NCBI GenBank assembly: GCA_030770535.1
Contig: JASVEC010000016.1
Span: 1,016,951 to 1,080,950 of the forward strand
Direction: 5' to 3'
DNA: 64,000 bases
DNA from: Batkoa obscura
Taxonomy: Eukaryota > Entomophthoromycota > Entomophthoromycetes > Entomophthorales > Batkoaceae
Shown here: in pieces, positions 23,490 through 36,106 of the stretch
How the letters are laid out: each line of letters opens with the position of its first letter
Position numbering within the stretch: position 1 is the stretch's first letter
Notes under the pieces: model-generated
What the model saw: only the letters and a program-made list of their open reading frames with translations
What the model was told of the DNA's origin: nothing
Databases searched by the model: none
Translations under genes and position numbers: made by a program

Positions 23490-23595
23490 ATATGGGGATG
23501 CATTTTTTCGTTTAAGAATTTTACTAACAATCTTTCCACTCAAATAGTGCTTAAAAATGAAAAAAGTAATGAAGACAAAAAAAACATTACCATAT
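23490..23595 (+). repeat. MITE copy 7, left member of a doublet
   Basis: Starts ATATGGGGATG, ends ACATTACCATAT; shares the final ATAT with the next copy. Confidence 0.9.
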
Positions 23596-23696
23596 GGGGA
23601 TGTGTTTTTTTATTTAAGAATTTTACTACAATCTTTCCACTCAAATAGCGCTTAAAAAATGGAAAAATAATGAAACTAAAAAAAACAGCCCCATAT
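23592..23696 (+). repeat. MITE copy 8, right member of a doublet
   Basis: Complete ATATGGGGATG...ACAGCCCCATAT copy, head-to-tail with copy 7 and in the same orientation. Confidence 0.92.
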
Positions 23697-23797
23697 ATTA
23701 AAAAAGTAATAGATTATAACATTATATTTTATTTAAATCATAGTTATTTTTGATTATTATAACCAAGAACAATATTTATTCTATAGTTTAAAAATAA

Positions 23798-25206
23798 TTA
23801 CATAGGGAAATTGGGTAGCTCTTTGATTGCCCTATTGATAATATCAACACCTTGTTCAGTTTGTTGTTTAGTAATAGTAAGTGGTGGAGCTAATCTAATA
23901 ATATTGTTATGAGTAGGTTTAGCAAGTAACCCAAGTTCTTTCATAATAAGGCAAAGATGCCATGCTGAACGACCATTGGTATAATTTTCATCTACTACAA
24001 TAGCATTTAATAATCCTCTACCACGTACTTCACTTATAATATTAGACCCAATACCCTTCAATTGATTACGGAAAAGTTCTCCCATGATTCTTGAGTTTTC
24101 TACTAAGCCTTCTTCTTGAATTACTTCAAGTGCAGCCATAGCTACAGCCGAGCCTAATGGATTACCACCATAAGTAGATCCATGCTCACCAGGTTGGATA
24201 CATAGCATAACATCTTTATCAGCTAAAACAGCTGAGACTGGATAAACACCACCAGATAAAGCTTTACCAAGGATAATAATATCTGGACGTACACCTACAT
24301 GCTCTACTGCTAACATCTTACCAGTTCTAGCTAAACCGGTTTGTACTTCATCACCAATAAATAAAACATTATGCTGTTTACAAAGTTCGTAAGCCCTTTG
24401 TACGAAAGCATCATTAGGAATCTTGATACCAGCTTCTCCTTGGATTGGTTCCATTAAAAACCCAGCCATGTTGGCTCCATTGGCTTCAAAGATCTCTTCT
24501 AAAGTTTGAATGTCATCCATATATAATACTTTACCGCTTTTTGGGCAAACTGGTCCAACGTTTGGCAAAAATGGACCAAAGTTAGTAGTAGCGGTATTGT
24601 CAGTAGACATTGAAATAATACCCATTGTTCTACCGTGGAAGTTATCGGCTAAGGAAACAATGACAGCTTCTCCTTGTTTAATACCTTTCTTTTCATAACC
24701 CCATTTACGTGCTAATTTAAGAGCAGTTTCAACAGCTTCAGCACCAGTGTTCATAGGTAATACCATATCGTATTTTAACAATTTGGTAATGTATTCTGCA
24801 AATTCACCAAATTTGTCATTATAAAAAGCTCTAGAACTTAAAGTTAATTTTTGACTTTGTTGTATTAAAGCTTCAATGATCTTAGGGTGACAGTGACCTT
24901 AATATTAATTAATACTAATTATCAATGTTCATTAAGTTAATTCTTACCTTGATTTACGGCTGAATAAGCTGATAAAAAATCTAAGTACTTTTTACCTTCT
25001 GGGTCCCACACGTGTACACCTTCTCCTTTAGAAAATACTACAGGTAATGGATGGTAGTTATGAGCTCCATATTGATGCTCCAAATCAATTAATCTTTGAG
25101 ATTGGGAAACTTCTTGTCCTAGGGCTTGTTTTTGAGCTAAGCTACTGCCATTTCTTACTTGGTTAGCGAGTCTTTGGATTACTTTAGTTGTTCTAGTTGA
25201 ATTCAT
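23798..25206 (-). CDS. ornithine delta-aminotransferase
   Basis: Two exons on the minus strand, 24948-25206 and 23798-24897, joined within YSAVNQG-HCHPKI; 452 residues. This is a class-III PLP aminotransferase with [20 protein letters not shown] (cofactor phosphate site), [12 protein letters not shown], the conserved aspartate in [15 protein letters not shown] and the Schiff-base lysine in [16 protein letters not shown]. The substrate-specific signature matches ornithine aminotransferase, which transfers the delta-amino group of ornithine to 2-oxoglutarate. The product, glutamate-5-semialdehyde, links arginine breakdown to proline. No clear mitochondrial presequence is seen; fungal enzymes are commonly cytosolic. 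Confidence 0.95.
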
Positions 25207-26333
25207 TTTTAATCTTAAAAAATTAAAAAGGGTTTGATTTTATTTTATATTTATGTTAGTTGATTTCATTTTTTAAGCGTTATATTCTTAAGTTGGATGG
25301 AATAGAGCCTCATTATTATGGAAGAAAACAAGTTTCATTGGCTATTTAAGGGATAGCATAAGATTTAACGCAGGGAGCAATTTTAATTTATAAAACTTAA
25401 TCAATCAACCCAGCAAATTTATTGGTTGGTTAAGTGTCAAATTTATAGAAAATTTATAAACCTTCATCAACTTGACCTAAGTTTAATTTCATTTGAAAGA
25501 TTAATTTCAAAATTCGATTTAAATTTAATTTTCATTTCCAAAATTATAATAAAAGCATCAATTTCCTTCCAAAAAACAGAAGTTCACCTTAGAATTTCTA
25601 TCTCATGCTAATTCGTTATTCTTGAAGCTTTCTTTATTATATAAGTAGTATGTCATTTTTGTACATTCTAGTATTTCTTTAAAATATTCACAAATAAAAT
25701 AATGAAATCATAGCCCATGATTTTATCATTGATTCTATTGTATAGGATTTACTAAGTTTATTATCGATTCAATAATACATGATAATATTCAATATTAATT
25801 TATTTTATTATGTTATCATACTTCATACAATCTTTAAGTAAAACTTAATAATTAAATTGAGTTGTTGATATTTCAAATGAATGTCCATGTCGAGATAATA
25901 GTTAAAGTACTCTAAAACAGTTTAAATCAACTCTTTTCATTAATATTACCAATATGATTTAAACATCAAATTAAGAAATAAATCTTGTTCATCTAATTTA
26001 AGCATAGCTATATGATCCCGTCTTTTATTGCTAATCAGTTGGCAGTCAATTTGTTTGGCTGTAACAAATATAATATTTAATTAAACATTATTTTACACTT
26101 AAATAAGTCATAATATTACTTGATTTGTTTTAAACACAAGTCAGATTTCCATAGCTACATTGAGATTGAATCATCAATAGCTTTAAAAGTTACTAGTTCT
26201 GTTAATAGTTTATTTTTTGATGTAAAAAATTTATTGTTCCAAAAATTTAATTGAAAGCGAATTAAATTGTTAGTTTAAAAAATACTATTTATAGTTTTTA
26301 AGCTAGTAAAAAAAAGTAACTAAAATTAAATAT
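25207..26333. other. intergenic between OAT and tRNA-Ile
   Basis: AT-rich; a 61-codon ORF at 25426-25611 is low-complexity and not believable. Nothing else recognised. Confidence 0.5.
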
Positions 26334-26406
26334 GCTCCGTTAGCTCAGTTGGCAGAGCGTGGTGCTAATAACGCTAAGGTCATAGGTTCAAGCCCTATAC
26401 GGAGCA
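26334..26406 (+). tRNA. tRNA-Ile (anticodon AAT)
   Basis: Acceptor stem GCTCCGT/ACGGAGC with discriminator A, D-arm GCTC-AGTTGGCA-GAGC, anticodon stem-loop TGGTG-CTAATAA-CGCTA (anticodon AAT), and T-arm ATAGG-TTCAAGC-CCTAT. 73 nt, no intron; A- and B-box promoters are intact. It lies 100 bases upstream of the NC2-beta gene. Confidence 0.97.
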
Positions 26407-26505
26407 ATTAATTTTGTTATTTTTAGCTCTTTTAGGAAGAAAACTTAAATTTGATTTGCTCACTTAAAAGTCGCTCTTTGAAAATTAAATTATTTTTTAT
26501 CCAAA

Positions 26506-27197
26506 ATGTCAGACCGAGAAATCAATGATGATGAGTTGACACTACCAAAAAGTACTTTATTTTAAGATGATAAAAAGGAATTGATTAATGAATTATAGCC
26601 ACGGTACATAAATTGATAACGGAGGTTTTACCAAAGGAGATAGCGTGCTCAAAAGAAACGAGAGATCTATTGGTGGAGTGTTGTGTAGGTAAGGAAGTAT
26701 TTTTTTGTGAGAATCGGTTTATTCTTTTAAGAGTTCATACATTTGCTTGCTTCTGAGGCCAATGATGTATGTGAAAAACAGTTGAAAAAGACCATCTCTG
26801 CTGAACATGTGATTGCCGCTTTACAAGTAAATAATGGATTTATTTAAATATTTAAATTTAAAATTTCATTCAGGGTTTAGGATTTGACGAGTATGTACCA
26901 CACATTCAAGAAGTATTTTTAGACCATAAAGCGACTTTAAAAGTAATAAGACTAAGATAAATTTACTTTCAATTAAATAATTATAAAAAATAGATCAGAG
27001 ATAGAAAAAGTTCGAGGTTAGAAAACTCAGGATTTACTGAAGAAGAGTTGCTACGCAGTCAAGAACTTTTGTTTGCTAAAGCTAGACAAAGATACCAAGA
27101 ACAAAGTTTTAATGTTAACTTAAATGCTCAGACTCAACAGCAACAAAATCAAGATGATGATAGTAATAATAACTTGCCTCCCCCTCAAGGCCTTTAA
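26506..27197 (+). CDS. NC2-beta/Dr1, histone-fold repressor of TBP
   Basis: Five exons: 26506-26551, 26599-26688, 26732-26826, 26874-26942 and 26994-27197; 167 residues. The N-terminus DDELTLPK is followed by a histone fold (VHKLITEVLP, ETRDLLVECCVEFIHLLASEAN, KKTISAEHVIAAL). Then come the conserved helix GLGFDEYVPHIQEVF and the C-terminal SSRLENSGFTEEELLRSQELLFAKAR, all characteristic of Dr1/NC2-beta (yeast Ncb2). The tail is Gln/Asn-rich. With NC2-alpha (Bur6/Drap1) it clamps TBP on the promoter and blocks TFIIA/TFIIB, so it represses TATA promoters in the nucleus. None of the exons gives a long ORF by itself; the model comes from GT-AG junctions that preserve the family sequence. Confidence 0.93.
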
Positions 27198-27730
27198 TGG
27201 TATTAAATGGGTAGAAGAGGATAGAATATATTTATGTTATTTTGATAATATTTAGCTCTTTTTATTTTTTTACCTAGCTTCTTTTTGGTTTTTTTGATTT
27301 CATATTTTATAAAGGGTTAGTCTCTATCTAAAGACTATAAAAGTACCAGATATGATTATTAAAATATGACATAAATATATGGTTTTTAAAAATTACTTAT
27401 TTAGTTGAATGATCTTTTAATATCTTTTACTCCTTATTACACATAACTAATTTGGTATAAATATTTGTATAAGTAATGATAAAATAATAATTATCTTAGA
27501 TAAAAATTCAGATTAACCGAAAAGTATATAAAACAGCACTAAAACGGATATGATTGGCTATTTAGTATTTTAAATTGATCATTAAAGATAAGATTTCAAT
27601 AAAATTTTAGTTTATTTTTTAAAATGAACACAATTACTAGAAAAGTCTTGTTAAATGGCATCAGTAAAAGTAACTATTACAACAAGATAATACACTATAA
27701 ACTAATAACCCATTAGATAAAGGCTTCAAA
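27198..27730. other. intergenic between NC2-beta and SDH3
   Basis: AT-rich spacer of about 530 bases; nothing recognised beyond the presumed terminator and promoter. Confidence 0.5.
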
Positions 27731-28304
27731 ATGTTAAGCCAAACTAGTCAGTTCACTAGCACTAGGTAAATAATAAATGTAATTAAAATAAGACTTTTTG
27801 ATGCGCTTTGAAGGACAACCAATAACATTTTAGAACAAATACAAAAAACAAAAAGTATGAGACCACGCTCACCTTTTTACATCTATCAACCACAGTTAAC
27901 TTCTGGGCTTTCAATTTTAAGTCGTATAACTGGTGTTGCTATAGGTATAGGTAGATTCAGTTTGAAGCTTTTTAAAAATCATTGTTAACAATAAAGGTTT
28001 TTATGGTGTTACTATTGCTTACCCAGCCTTTGGATTAACTTCCGAAGTATCTGTTCAACATTTAGAAGCTATTCCAAGTTCAGTAAAAACAGCTGCTAAG
28101 TTTATCATCGCTTTCCCATTCATGTTTCATAATTTTAATGGAATCCGTCATTTAGTAAGCTTAAAGTAATGATTTTTGCTACTATTTATTAATTTGTAGG
28201 TATGGGATACTGCTTCTAGTCTTACTGTTAAAGGAGTTTATACTTCAGGCTATTTGGTTATTGGTGCTTCAGTTTTATCTTCTATCGGCTTAGCTTCTGT
28301 ATAA
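27731..28304 (+). CDS. SDH3: succinate dehydrogenase cytochrome b subunit (complex II, SDH3)
   Basis: Four exons: 27731-27765, 27814-27950, 27997-28154 and 28200-28304; 144 residues. Exon 1 and the start of exon 2 give a Ser/Thr-rich mitochondrial presequence. The mature N-terminus has MRPRSPFYIYQPQLTSGLS, the family hallmark (RPxSPHLxIYxPQ). Next come SRITGVAIGIGFYG and the haem-ligand helix MFHNFNGIRHLVWD. Three membrane helices anchor the dehydrogenase in the inner membrane and form the ubiquinone site. At the 3' end of exon 2 two donors six bases apart are possible; the second was chosen because it keeps the GVA-xx-G-FY spacing of the family. No exon is long enough to be an obvious ORF. 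Confidence 0.92.
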
Positions 28305-30049
28305 AGTACAAGTATTGTTTAATATTAAATTTTATCTTTATTTAGAGTAGCAGAAATATACAAATATAGGTATAGTATAATAACGAAATTAAAATGACAT
28401 TTAGTTTTTTTTAGTTTTTTTAATAAAAGTTAATATTAATTTTTGGCTATATTTAGCATAAACCCTTAATATGTTAGTAAGCATGTGCTTATTTTTGTAG
28501 TATAGCCATTGTGAATATAAATATGGAGATGCATTTCTTTGTTTAAGAATTTCACTAGCAATCTTTTTGCTCAAATAGTGCTTAAGAATGGAAAAAGTGA
28601 TGAAACTAAAAAAACATCCCCATATAACAAAATGAATTCTTAATAATAATTTTAATGCTTAACTGACCATTTTCATATTAAAATTAGAAGATGTAAAGTA
28701 TCATTCATTATTAAATCCTATTGTATAACACAAGTACAGGATTTGACTTCTTACAGAAAACATTGAGCTATGGTATTAACTAAACAATAGTTAGGATGGG
28801 ATATCGTTAATTAATATTTTTAAAGAAATTAAATATTATAAAGTTTTGTATTTTCCCTAATAGCTGTATAGTATAGAAAGTAGTAAAACAATAATGATAA
28901 TAAAAGTATATAGCATAAACTATAAATCTTTCGTAATATTAGTTTATAAATTTCAATAGTTTATTAATACAAACAAATTATAAAATAGTAATCTAAAGTA
29001 GTTATAAATTTATTTGACTTTTTAATCTTGATTTTATAATGAATGTATTATGTTGATAAAATTAATGAAAAGTTATTAGAAGTTAAACTGGATAGTAATT
29101 ATCTAATTCCTTTCAAAGTGAACTTTATAGAATTTAATGAATAAAATCAAATTATTCACTGTAAACCCAAAAAACCGAAATTCAGTAAAATTCAGTAATT
29201 TTTTAATACCAAAAATCAATTGAATAGTTCTTATATGATAACTATATTAATAGCTTAATTATATAAATTAGCATGTTGATCTTTTTGCGATCTATTGTAA
29301 CATTTATAGCCAAATCTTTATTTCACTTTAACATAAACTGTACATTAGTATCTAAATAAATCAATTTAATATACTATTTACTTTTTAGTCTAAATTCTTT
29401 GACACTATACTATTATAGGCTTTATGTTAAAACATAATATAGTTTTAAATACTTGAATTGATATATTTAAAAGTAATCTAGTTTTATAGTATAAAGATTG
29501 AATACTCCGAATTGTAAGCTTAGTTCAAAAGGAATGTTTCAAAAAAAGCATTATGTTCTTTATATTATATTATTATTCGTCTTTTTTTGTTTAAATATTA
29601 TATTTATATTATAAAATCACATGCTCAAAAAAGTAAAGTAGAATAAACTAAACCAATAAAATCTATAGCTGCCACTTTGATTTTACAGTTCGATTTTACT
29701 AAATTAATTAATAAGTGACATTTAATTCTAATTGAGGTAACATGTATTGGATGAGATCATTTTTATTATTGTATAAATTGGTAGCTTGTTATGAACCTCT
29801 ATATAGCTCAACTACAAATATCCGCAAAGTCTGAGGGCAGCTCTGACTTTCAGGATGAGCCGAGAATTACTAACATTTATTTTAAAGACTTAAAAAGTCA
29901 TATTTGACATTAAGATCTAAGCTATGCTTAAACATTATTTGCTATCTAGATCTCAGCCAATGAAGAACCAGTACCAAGTTTACCAGCTATAAAGCTCAAA
30001 AATTAATTTTGTTTTGGTTTATTTATTTTTATCATTACTAACTAAAAGA
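28305..30049. other. intergenic upstream of the Zn2Cys6 gene, one MITE
   Basis: 1.7 kb, AT-rich, with the MITE at 28521-28625. No other feature recognised. Confidence 0.5.
28521..28625 (+). repeat. MITE copy 9
   Basis: ATATGGAGATG...ACATCCCCATAT with complete core. Confidence 0.9.
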
Positions 30050-31980
30050 ATGACAAGTATAACGAATGATAATGGAAGCCTTGGTAGCGTTATTGCTCAA
30101 GCATTAAATAACTCATGCGACCATTGCCGATTACGTAAGATAAAATGCGATAGTGGTAAACCACGATGCTCTTATTGCGTTAGAAAAGAATACGAGTGTA
30201 CCTATTCAATCAATAAAAAGAAACAAATATTTTCTGGTAACACACTTACGCTTTCTTTGAATCAACTTGAAGATCGTATAAAAGGCTTAGAAGCCTTATC
30301 TCAGCAAATTTTAGAGCGTCAAGAACATCTGAACCATCAAAATTTGCCAACTACTGCCAATCCTCCTTTAAATATGAATTTAAGCAGCTTTACTGATTTA
30401 GGAAGTACCTCTTCTATGCTTTATTCGGAAGGGAATATGGATCCAATAAATCAAGATCTAGGATTTCAGTTTAACGCGCTTAATTTAAATGGCAATAATT
30501 TAGGCATGAATCCTGATAGTATATTTAATCAACAGGTAGCAGGATATCAATTTCAAACTAATTTTTATGCTGGAGATCCTTTAAGTGTTAGTGAATTAAG
30601 ACGCTTTTTGTTACTTAGTTATAAATCTAAAGGAGAATTTAAAGGTTTTGCAAATCACCACAAACAAATATTGATAAAACTGTGCATGTCATCTGATTTG
30701 GTAATGAGTGCCTTCTGTGCTCTTTCTTGTGCACATGCCTCTTTCCCTTTTTTAGATGCTACGCCCACCACACGACGCCGGCTTATTGACCATTTTTTAA
30801 ATCACGCTAAAGCATTACTTGTCCAAGAAGGATATACCAACCCTTCTGTTTATGTCGTTCAAGCTTTAATATTAATTTCGATTGTGGAATACGAAAGAGG
30901 TCAATTTTCTAGATCGATCATGTATGTCCAATCTGCTTTAAGGTAAGCCTAATTTATGATTAACCAATTATTTCAAATTAAATGAACTATTCTAGTATGG
31001 CATATATATTAGGAATTCATATGATTGATGAGAAAAGATTGGGATGTATTACATTTGAGGATGCAATAGCCAGAAAAGTTTGGTGGGAAATATTTACTAT
31101 GGATAGCTGTGCTGCTTTTATGCTTTATGAAGAAGGAAATATCATAGATAGAGGATTACCCGTAATGATGGCAGATGCCCATGGTCATTCTCTTGGATTT
31201 ACTTTACATGAGTTAAATTTATCTCATATTGAACCTTTTCTTTTAGATTTAGATTCATCTTGGAGACTTCTTCCAGTTATGAGACTTAAAATGAGTGATT
31301 TGTTAAGACGAGCCCATAACTTGACCGTAATGGCTTCAAAATCAACTGATCAAGCCTCAAAAGATAAGTTAGAACCATTGTTTTTAGAACTTAGAATGGA
31401 TTTAGCTTATTGGTCAAGGTTTGCTTCCCCAAATCCCTTTATCAGTGATATAAATCAAAACTCGATTGTTGGTGGTACAGGGCTACCAACTTCTCCAGGG
31501 GACCATCCATCTACTCAAGCATCAGGTGTTCTTTTGTTTAATTGTGCTTATATATTAGCCTATTGTCCAACATTATATTGGACACATGAAAGAATAACAC
31601 AAGAGAAAGGCAATGAAATTCCAGATTCATGTGGGGTAGCAGCAGGATATTTAATCTGTGGTATTGATTTAGCTAGACCAGAAAACCCAAGGGGGGAACG
31701 CTGGCATCAGGTGCTACCATTCTTTTCTTACATCGGGTGTTTAGCGTATTATCGTCTTTTTACAGCTTATCCACATAATAAGGAAGCACGCGCCACTGCC
31801 TCTTCTCAATTTGAGTTATTGTACTTAGAATTAGCTAATTCTATACGTTATTTCCCAGTAGCAGATCTATTTATGGCTAAATTAAGGCCATTTAGGAATG
31901 CTATCAATGAATCGTTCACAGAATTTGACTCAAGTGAGTTAGTATTTGCTACTAGTAGTCCAAGTGCTAATATGGGTTGA
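30050..31980 (+). CDS. Zn2Cys6 fungal transcription factor
   Basis: Two exons, 30050-30942 and 30996-31980; 625 residues, stop TGA. The binuclear zinc cluster begins at C23 with spacing C-x2-C-x6-C-x6-C-x2-C-x6-C (CDHCRLRKIKC, then CSYC and a final C), followed by a basic linker (NKKK) and a helix (QLEDRIKGLEALSQQILE) likely to dimerise as a coiled coil. The fungal-specific middle homology region spans roughly residues 180-560, with AFCALSCAHASF, SVYVVQALILISIVEYERGQ and VWWEIFTMDSCAAF. The ATG at 30050 is chosen because the cluster follows closely and the upstream in-frame extension has no start ATG. Its targets cannot be inferred; relatives control sugar, amino-acid or drug-response genes. 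Confidence 0.92.
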
Positions 31981-32677
31981 TGGGCGTTCAACTGTATTAA
32001 TACAATTTTCGATGAAGATAGCAATACAATTACTTTGAACTAAGATTATAAATTAATAAGAGTTTTGAATTTTCGTTTTATGGCTATTATTTTGTTTTTC
32101 CTTAATATTAAGTGTATATTAAAAATGAACCCCTTCTTTTACTTTCAAATTTTTATAGTTTATAATTTATAATTTATAGTTTGTAGTCAGTATAACTTTA
32201 TTTGCATATTAAATCATATTTATAAATTATAGATTTATTCTTATTTTTAAATTAAACTAAATTGTTTAAATGCAGTTATTATTTAATTTAATATCTTCTT
32301 TAATACAATAAAAGTATACAAATCAAGGATTTTAAAAGAGATGATATATGCTACTTTATTGATTATACTTAAGCTTTAAGTTTGTTTTAATAAATGAAAG
32401 ATTAATAAAAGACTAGACTATTTATGTTATTCTATTAAAATAGTTTCTTTTTTAATTTAAAATACCACAAATAGTTTAAACAGACTTTGTACAATTCTTA
32501 ATACCAAAGCTTACGCATTTAATAAACAAATAATAATGTATTTCTATAATAGAATTGGTAGACAATTTTAAGGTTACAAGTCAATATAGAATTTAATTTA
32601 AAAATTTTACAAAAATAAACGATATGTATATTTAAAAAGAGGCAAAATTTTAAACCAATGCAATAAACCTTTTGAAG
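31981..32677. other. convergent intergenic region
   Basis: About 700 bases between the Zn2Cys6 and MADS genes; AT-rich 3' flanks, nothing recognised. Confidence 0.5.
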
Positions 32678-33831
32678 TTATTGATGAGAAGGATGTTGAG
32701 AAGAGTGTTGAGATTGCTGTGAATGTTGAGGAGGGTGTTGAGGAGGATGCTGAGGAGGGTGTTGAGATGAGTGCTGAGGAGGGTGTTGAGGAGGGTGTTG
32801 AGATGGATGTTGAGCTGGAGCATTATGTTGCTGTGGTGGCATACTCATCTGAGGGTTATGAGGATGGGAATAGTATCCGTTGTGAGCTGGCGGGTATTGT
32901 CCGTATTGTGGCATAGGTGGCGGATAATTAGGATAAGGTGGTTGATTTGGATGAGGAGGTGGAGGGCCCTGAGGGTGACCCATATAAGCATGGTGAGGAT
33001 GTTGATATGGGCTAGGATGTGGATAATTGGGATTATTCGTAGCTGGATATGTGTTTCCTGGAGGTGGAGGTTGATAAGAAGTTGTTGGATATCCAGAATG
33101 AGATTCTGCAGGGTACTGACTATGAGGTGGAGGGTTACTACCTTGATTTGGTTTTTTCGCTTCAGGCTCCTCTCTCTTTGACTCAGGTTGAATTTTTGCT
33201 TGGACTACTTTTTTCTAAAAATGTAAATACAATCAACTTTAACTAAAATTATTTACTTCTTGTGGTTTAGGCTGAATACGAGCTGATTCATTGCCTCCAC
33301 CATAGGAAGGTGGATCATCACTGTTTTCACCGCCTGACTCGTCCTTTGGTGGCTCATCTGGAGTATTAAGGCAGCTTTGAATAAGGTTTTTACCTTCAGC
33401 TTTTGTGACCAAAGGTTGGAGCTTGGGGGTAGTAAAAGTATACACCAATCCAGTTTCAGAAACCACTAATAACAAAACTTGGGTTCCAGTAAGAGTACTC
33501 AATTCATAAGCCTTAAACTATTAGCTTAATTACCATATATTTAAATTTATTATACCTTTTTCATGATACCAGCTTTACGCTTTGAGAAGGTAATATGTCT
33601 ACGACTTTTATCTTTAATATACTCAATCTTAATCTTTCTCCTTCCAGCTCTTTTGCGCTTTGGTTTTGCGACATCTTCTTCTTCTTCATCATCTTCTTCT
33701 TCTTCAACTTCCGAGCCAACTTTATTCGAAAATTGAATCTCACCCCCTTGTGACTGGCCAGATGGGGCTTGGTTATAGTTAAAGTTGTTAGGATCAGGAT
33801 ATTGTTGGGCGTTAGGGAGATTATTTGCCAT
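32678..33831 (-). CDS. SRF/Mcm1-type MADS-box transcription factor
   Basis: Three exons on the minus strand: 33556-33831, 33257-33511 and 32678-33214; 355 residues. An acidic patch (EVEEEEDDEEEED) precedes the MADS domain, with GRRKIKIEYIKDKSRRHITF, SKRKAGIMKKAYELSTLTGT and QVLLLVVSETGLVYTFTT. The match is to SRF/Mcm1 rather than to MEF2/Rlm1 (LSTLTGTQVLLLV). The C-terminal half is a Pro/Gln/His/Tyr-rich activation-type region that ends in about nine HPPQ/HPSQ repeats; the repetitive codons create long but meaningless open frames on the opposite strand. Such factors bind CC(A/T)6GG boxes as dimers, with partners that set specificity (cell type, cell cycle). Confidence 0.93.
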
Positions 33832-34950
33832 ATTATCTAGTCAAAACTAAGTCAGTCTTAATATATTAAGCTAAATTATTCTCATTATGATTAAAATGGT
33901 AAATCTTTACTTACCAAACAAAACTTGGGAGTATATGACTAAACAGGGAGTTGTTATATAAAAGGAAGTAATAAGCTATTCAAATTGCTTTGATTAAGGT
34001 GTTTAAAAAAGGAATGTCCAAATTTATCATCTTTTTATACCCACTTTCTTACTTTGAGCTAAGCTTAATTTTCAATTTTTGAATTAAAATAACGAATCAT
34101 AATCCATAAAATAAAAATGATTGGATAAAAATCAAATAAGCTTTATGCTACTTTTAGCAATGAAGTTTTCATAATGTTTGATATTTCTTATATAGTAAAA
34201 CAAACGGTTTAGCAGACCATCAATACTTGAAATGCAAGCCAGATTTAGGAAGGTAATTGGTTGATTAAGTATTTCTTAAATTTCTAAAGTCTATTCTATT
34301 GGACAATCGCCTATTTGGAGCATTAAATAGATTTAAGGAACATAATTTTCCAATTTTAAAAGAATATTTAAATTTAGAAATATGACGGAATTGATTAGTT
34401 CAAAAATATCAAGTCTTTTTTGATTTGTCAGTTCGAGTAAAATATAAAATGATATTTAAATGCAATCAATTCGAGGATAAACTTTATATTATTTACGAAA
34501 TGAAAAAGGTTGATAAATACTTCACTACCACTTCATCTCTCTTAAAAATATTTGGAATTAAAATAATTGTATTATTTTAAACTTTTAGAATTGATGCTTT
34601 TAAAGTTAAAGTTAAAATAATAGTATTGAGTGGATTTTTTTAATAAATGTTCAGGAACTGCGTATGCTAAATTTAGAACCTATTTTCAAGATCCTATTAC
34701 ATATGGTCATTATTACTTATTTAGATAATTCTATTGGTTTATTGAAACATGTAATAATCACCTGGTCTAAAGCTTATCGAAAAACATGAACAAATAATAC
34801 CTATATTTAACAAATAGTTTTTCTAAATTTTACTGTTGAGGGAATCCTATTAGCTATAAATTCCTTTAATAAAAGTGGTTCTTATGAGTATAGTTTTCTT
34901 TTATTAATTTGGGCAAAGATCAATAAATTTTAATAATAAATATTTAAATT
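33832..34950. other. intergenic upstream of MADS gene
   Basis: About 1.1 kb of AT-rich sequence up to the terminal repeat of the first transposon copy; nothing recognised. Confidence 0.5.
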
Positions 34951-36106
34951 ATATGGGGTTGTCTGAATTAGTTTGATTATTTTATCCAATTTAAATATTT
35001 TGTATTTTAAAAATTTCGCTTAAAACTCTATAAATCAAATCTTTTATTAAAACAAAAGTACACAGACACAGTTCTAAATCATTCTATTATAGTTTATCCC
35101 ATAAGTTAGTTTGAATTTCTACTAGATCTTAAATACATATTCTTATAAAACTTTATTGAGAAATATTTATTATTGACTACTTTATAACCAACATTTCAGA
35201 TTTGTTATCAAATAAATAAACTATTTTAATGTTATAATTACATTATTAATATATTCCCAAGTTGACAAATAGCTACATGGGAAGGAGCGATTAGCCTTAA
35301 AACTATAATTAACTATCCCTATATAGTACAAGTAATAATAGTTTTTACATATTACCACAGCTACTTGTTCTTTGACTATTTATTAACTTAGCTACTAATA
35401 GCTTAAGTAATCTTAACACTTAATAATATATTTCTATCATTCAACAAACTACTTGCTTAGTAAATATCGAAATTTTTAAATTGTCTGTTATCTTTGTAAG
35501 GTAAGCTGGGATCGATCTTTTAATTTTTCTGTTTTCTATAGACTCTATAACTTTAATTGGAACTATGTCGCTTTTTTTTGATGTATCGATACTGGATAAC
35601 AATGTAGTTTATTGTTATGTTTAACAAAGTGTAAATATTTCTTAACATTTTGTATCTTTAATATCCTTTTTGTATCTTTGTTTAAAAGCTAGTTATTATA
35701 CAACTTTTGTTATTTAATTTTTTAATAGTTTCATTAAGTGTATTTTTTTGAGTATCAGTACAGAATTTATGTAATTTGTATAGTTTTTCTTTGAGAATTC
35801 CTTCTATCTGTACTTTGTTTTTTATTGCTGTATTTATTTTATTTTCAAATAACTTTTTCCTAACTGTATACTGTATACTGGGCACATATATTACATAGAT
35901 CCGTTTTTCTTGCTGCATTTTTGAAATTACTTGGTATATATTTAAAGAACGTTGACCTAGCTACTGCTTTATCTCTTAGATCATTCAAATATTTACTGTA
36001 TATCATCCTTCTACTTTTATTTAATATATATATATTATCTGATGAATATTTACTATCATTATTTTTTTTATTAAATCTTGATGGAATTATTTGAATCATT
36101 TAGTAA
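34951..36106 (-). mobile_element. transposon copy A1: inverted 3' half, left arm of a palindromic block
   Basis: Starts with the terminal repeat ATATGGGGTTGTCTGAATT and reads, on the minus strand, the second half of the transposon ORF plus its 3' noncoding part. It stops abruptly in mid-ORF at 36106, where the left terminal repeat of copy A2 begins. The ORF fragments at 35682-35918 and 35860-36099 are the same ones seen in copies B, D1 and D2. Plain TIR DNA transposon. Confidence 0.85.

Larger units (their letters stand above)
23287..23797. other. intergenic with a MITE doublet
   Basis: Convergent spacer between RasGEF and ornithine aminotransferase; 40% of it is two head-to-tail MITEs. Confidence 0.7.

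Noticed and set aside
32719-33246. Three plus-strand ORFs rich in Val/Glu/Trp/Arg
   Set aside because: They are antisense shadows of the Pro/Gln/His-rich repeats in the MADS-box gene; low complexity and no start context.
35682-36099. Possible protein-coding gene duplicated several times on both strands
   Set aside because: These are the 3' halves of the transposon ORF in inverted copies, not host genes.
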